Source: Bacteroidales bacterium
GTDB taxonomy: Bacteria > Bacteroidota > Bacteroidia > Bacteroidales > Cfx3-03
NCBI GenBank assembly: GCA_023251485.1
Contig: JAHEYR010000005.1
Location: forward strand, 1 to 43,080
Reading direction: 5' to 3'
DNA length: 43,080 bases
The notes under the pieces were generated by a model, which was not told the DNA's origin, did no database searches, and saw only the letters and a program-made list of their open reading frames with translations. Both the position numbers and the translations under genes were made by a program. This document shows, one piece after another, positions 40,558-43,080 of this stretch (its first letter is position 1; each line of letters begins with the position of its first letter).

Positions 40558-41823
40558 TTAATTTTCTGAAAGCAATTGTTCAATAAATAGCCTCGTTTCC
40601 TTGGCAAAATCAACATAGTGCTGCCCGGTACCAGGTCCACTAAATCCAGTTTCAACTTTTCGGATCACACCTTTACGGTCGATAAATACCGTGGATGGGA
40701 ATGCCAATGGTCCCTGAAGCATTGGGAATGCTGCTGTCCTATCTTTGCTGCCGGCTTCGCCAGCATGTAAGAATACAAACTTTGCACCAATAGCATCACG
40801 AAAACGGATAATCCGTTGTTTCGATTTGTCGTAATCCTTCGTCTCAAAACAAAGCGTAATAATCTCTAATCCTTTAGTGTGAAGCTCATCGTAAATCGGT
40901 TTATAATACCTCACTTCATCCATGCAATTTGGACACCACGATCCGGCAGCCTGAATAATAACAACTTTTCCATTAAAACGTGAATCACTAAGTTTTACAA
41001 TTTTTCCTTCCATATCAGGAAATGCAAAGTTGAATTTAATATTCGGATCAGACACCGTTACCAATTCATCAGCTTTAGGCAAAGCAAAGGTTGGATTCTT
41101 TACGCCTTTCCATTCTGATTTCCATTTACGACTTCCAACAAATTTACCATTAACCAAACTACCATCGGCACTCACATCAGCAGTAATCAGCAACGTATGA
41201 GCACCATCAATAGCAGAGACCATGAATTTACGACCTGAGACTTTTCCATCCAGATATCTGTAATCGCCACTGGTCGTTAAGATACTCCCCGTAACAAGAT
41301 CACCTATTTGAAAAAATTCGCCCAACGTCTTCGACTCATCAGCTGTTCCGGGATTCTCAGTAATTTCATATTTACCGGTAATATTAACCATCGATTTTTC
41401 CTTATACTGATTAAAACGATCAGTTATTCCGAAATTAGCGGTGAATTTGTATCCATTACCCTCTGCCTTTCCTTTTGGATAATAAAATCCAATCAGCTGA
41501 TTACCGAGCATTTGAGCTATTATTTCGCTCTGAAATACGGGCAACTTCATCCGAAGAGAGTCGTCTTTAATACTAAATTCGGTCACATTGATACGCTCAC
41601 CGGCATTTACAATCTCGATAATTTGTTTGCCGTTTCTGTTAAAGGTATGGTTAAAATTAAAAGGCATATCCGAATTGTGATTGGCATCGTTGAGTTGAAT
41701 AACGCCGACCCAACTACCAAATTGAAAGACGTTTTCTTTGTTTTGTGCAGTCGCAACATTCTGAAGTCCTGCAAATAATATCGTCAAAACGAATAGATGG
41801 AATATTTTAGCGCGTGAAATCAT
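40558..41823 (-). CDS. TlpA/AhpC-TSA-type thioredoxin-fold secreted protein
   Basis: C-terminal GKVVIIQAAGSWCPNCMDEVRYYKPIYDEL; signal peptide MISRAKIFHLFVLTILFAGLQNVATAQ; start adjusted from 41910. Confidence 0.88.
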   Translation of the reverse strand: MISRAKIFHLFVLTILFAGLQNVATAQNKENVFQFGSWVGVIQLNDANHNSDMPFNFNHTFNRNGKQIIEIVNAGERINVTEFSIKDDSLRMKLPVFQSEIIAQMLGNQLIGFYYPKGKAEGNGYKFTANFGITDRFNQYKEKSMVNITGKYEITENPGTADESKTLGEFFQIGDLVTGSILTTSGDYRYLDGKVSGRKFMVSAIDGAHTLLITADVSADGSLVNGKFVGSRKWKSEWKGVKNPTFALPKADELVTVSDPNIKFNFAFPDMEGKIVKLSDSRFNGKVVIIQAAGSWCPNCMDEVRYYKPIYDELHTKGLEIITLCFETKDYDKSKQRIIRFRDAIGAKFVFLHAGEAGSKDRTAAFPMLQGPLAFPSTVFIDRKGVIRKVETGFSGPGTGQHYVDFAKETRLFIEQLLSEN

Positions 41824-41854
41824 AATTTCAATTTTTAAGGATGGTTGATTGCTG

Positions 41855-41887
41855 CAAAAATACACTGTTTTGCAATTTCTTAAACAA
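41855..41887 (-). promoter_or_regulatory. Putative promoter TTTG-N22-TATTTTTG for the TlpA-like gene
   Basis: - strand boxes at 41887-41884 and 41862-41855, about 32 bp before ATG. Confidence 0.5.
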
Positions 41888-41991
41888 ATTATTTTGGAAG
41901 ATAAATCCATGAGCCCGGTATAAAAAAGACAAAATAGTTTTTAAACTAACCCCCTCAATAGAACCTCGAAAGAACCTCTTGACACAGTTAA

Positions 41992-42221
41992 GACAATACC
42001 TAAGGATAAAGGGTAGAATAGCCCTGGATGAAGAGTATATAAAGTGTATCCGTCTCGCACGTGTTTCGCACGTGTCTCGCACATGTCTCGCACCTGTCTC
42101 GCTATATAGAGCGAGACTCGTGCGAAACTGGTCCGAAACACGTGCGACACTGGTGCGATAAATAGACAAGTCATCGACTAATAATCTACCGGTATTCTAC
42201 CTGTTATTCCTAGGTCATATC
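41992..42221. repeat. Long imperfect palindrome with core of oppositely oriented 11-bp units (array 42053-42160)
   Basis: Left TCTCGCACGTG/TTTCGCACGTG/TCTCGCACATG/TCTCGCACCTG/TCTCGCT, loop ATATAG, right AGCGAGA/CTCGTGCGAAA/CTGGTCCGAAA/CACGTGCGACA/CTGGTGCGATA; outer arms 41998-42022 and 42191-42215, 20/25 Watson-Crick pairs about the same centre. Confidence 0.92.
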
Positions 42222-42397
42222 AGATTTATCACAGAATTTTTAAAGCATTGTTCCCTTTTGAAATTGGGATATACTTTTAAGGGTAGAATGAAAATTGGGG
42301 TGAAGGTTCAAACAGATATAATGATGAGTTGATCCGGATAAAAGTGCTTCAAAAACCGGATAAAACCTTGAACCAGATTCTAAAATGCAAACATAAA

Positions 42398-42440
42398 ATT
42401 AGTGAGAAAAAATGACATAAAATCATTTTTTCTCACTAAT
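42398..42440 (-). terminator. Terminator after alpha-L-fucosidase gene
   Basis: 18-bp perfect stem attagtgagaaaaaatga / tcattttttctcactaat, 7-nt loop. Confidence 0.8.
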
Positions 42441-42443
42441 ATT

Positions 42444-43080
42444 TTAGTTGTTGGTTACTACTTGTCCTTTTTCGCCATAGAGATCTACGGCTCCTTTTAG
42501 TAATACGGCAACGACCGTTACCTGATCATCCTGCGCTTTTTCAGGGAGGTCGATGTATAATAGACCGGGAACTTCGCTCCAATAAGCTTTCCCAACTACT
42601 TTCCAATTCAGGCGGGTGCCGGCACCAACTACCCAAATTCTATTAACCTGATTTTTAAGCCCTTTTATCAAAAGCGGTCCATTTGGTTTTCCATCGACAA
42701 AAAGATAGATGATATCTTTATCTTTCGATAAGGTAGTTGCACCATAATAATGTCCAAGCGGGATACCTGCTTCTGTACCAAAAATGGCTTCGTGGTGTTT
42801 ATTGGTCCATCGTCCCAACTCCTTCAACACCTTCACCTCCTCATCGGGAATGGTTCCATCAGGACGTGGGCCAATATCCAGCAATAGATTTCCGCCAAGC
42901 GCCAGACAATCTATAAAGATTCTGATAATCTGATTGGCCGATTTAAAGTTGCGGTCGGTATGCTGATAACCCCATGAATCATTGACGGTCATGCAAAGCT
43001 CCCAGTATTTCTCTGTGGGCCTTGTTGTGGGAAGTCCCTGCTCCGGGGTAGCATAATCCCCGTAACCCTGCAGACGTGAA
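42444..43080 (-). CDS. Alpha-L-fucosidase (GH29), C-terminal part; continues beyond window end
   Basis: Open frame runs through 43080 (...TTRPTEKYWELCMTVNDSWGYQHTDRNFKSANQIIRIFIDCLALGGNLLLDIGPRPDGTIPDEEV); the listed 42992 start is internal. Confidence 0.88.
   Translation of the reverse strand, partial: SRLQGYGDYATPEQGLPTTRPTEKYWELCMTVNDSWGYQHTDRNFKSANQIIRIFIDCLALGGNLLLDIGPRPDGTIPDEEVKVLKELGRWTNKHHEAIFGTEAGIPLGHYYGATTLSKDKDIIYLFVDGKPNGPLLIKGLKNQVNRIWVVGAGTRLNWKVVGKAYWSEVPGLLYIDLPEKAQDDQVTVVAVLLKGAVDLYGEKGQVVTNN

Noticed and set aside
41828-42174. Overlapping ORFs on both strands (41828-42169 -, 41941-42174 -, 41979-42161 +) with ARVSHVSRTC/RVRDTCETRAR-like repeats
   Set aside because: They are translations of the 11-bp repeat array (33 bp gives an 11-codon period) open in several frames on both strands; best explained as non-coding repeat.

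Overview
The 43 kb window is a Bacteroidota-type chromosomal segment. Genes are mostly housekeeping, no Shine-Dalgarno sites are obvious, and TAnnTTTG-type promoters are present. In order it carries: mntP, pepD-like, nitroreductase, rpe, primary sigma factor, pnp, rpsO, idi, MscS-like channel, C1 peptidase, SUI1/DAG-kinase/LTA-synthase-like cluster, small lipoprotein, putative porin, TrmH/SpoU methyltransferase, a two-component system with a PepSY-like protein, U32 peptidase, RlmI-like methyltransferase, prohibitin/SPFH, GH10-like protein, 2-hydroxyacid dehydrogenase, LiaF-like protein, YkgJ-like, TerB/DnaJ protein, mtgA, ABC-F, cold-shock protein, pckA, ppdK, two tandem paralogs of unknown function, a TlpA-like thioredoxin and a partial alpha-L-fucosidase. 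I saw no rRNA, tRNA, CRISPR array, transposase or prophage. The most unusual signal is non-coding. Two intergenic loci (about 15301-15512 and 41992-42221) are long imperfect palindromes of about 200-220 bp. The core of each is an array of 11-bp units: about 5 in one orientation, a short hinge, then about 5 in the opposite orientation, with outer inverted-repeat arms exactly equidistant from the centre. The two arrays have different unit sequences but the same architecture, size and skeleton (T-N-T-C-N5-[T/C/A]-[T/G], with TC at positions 3-4 in all 18 full units). This suggests one diversified element family. Database novelty was not checked.
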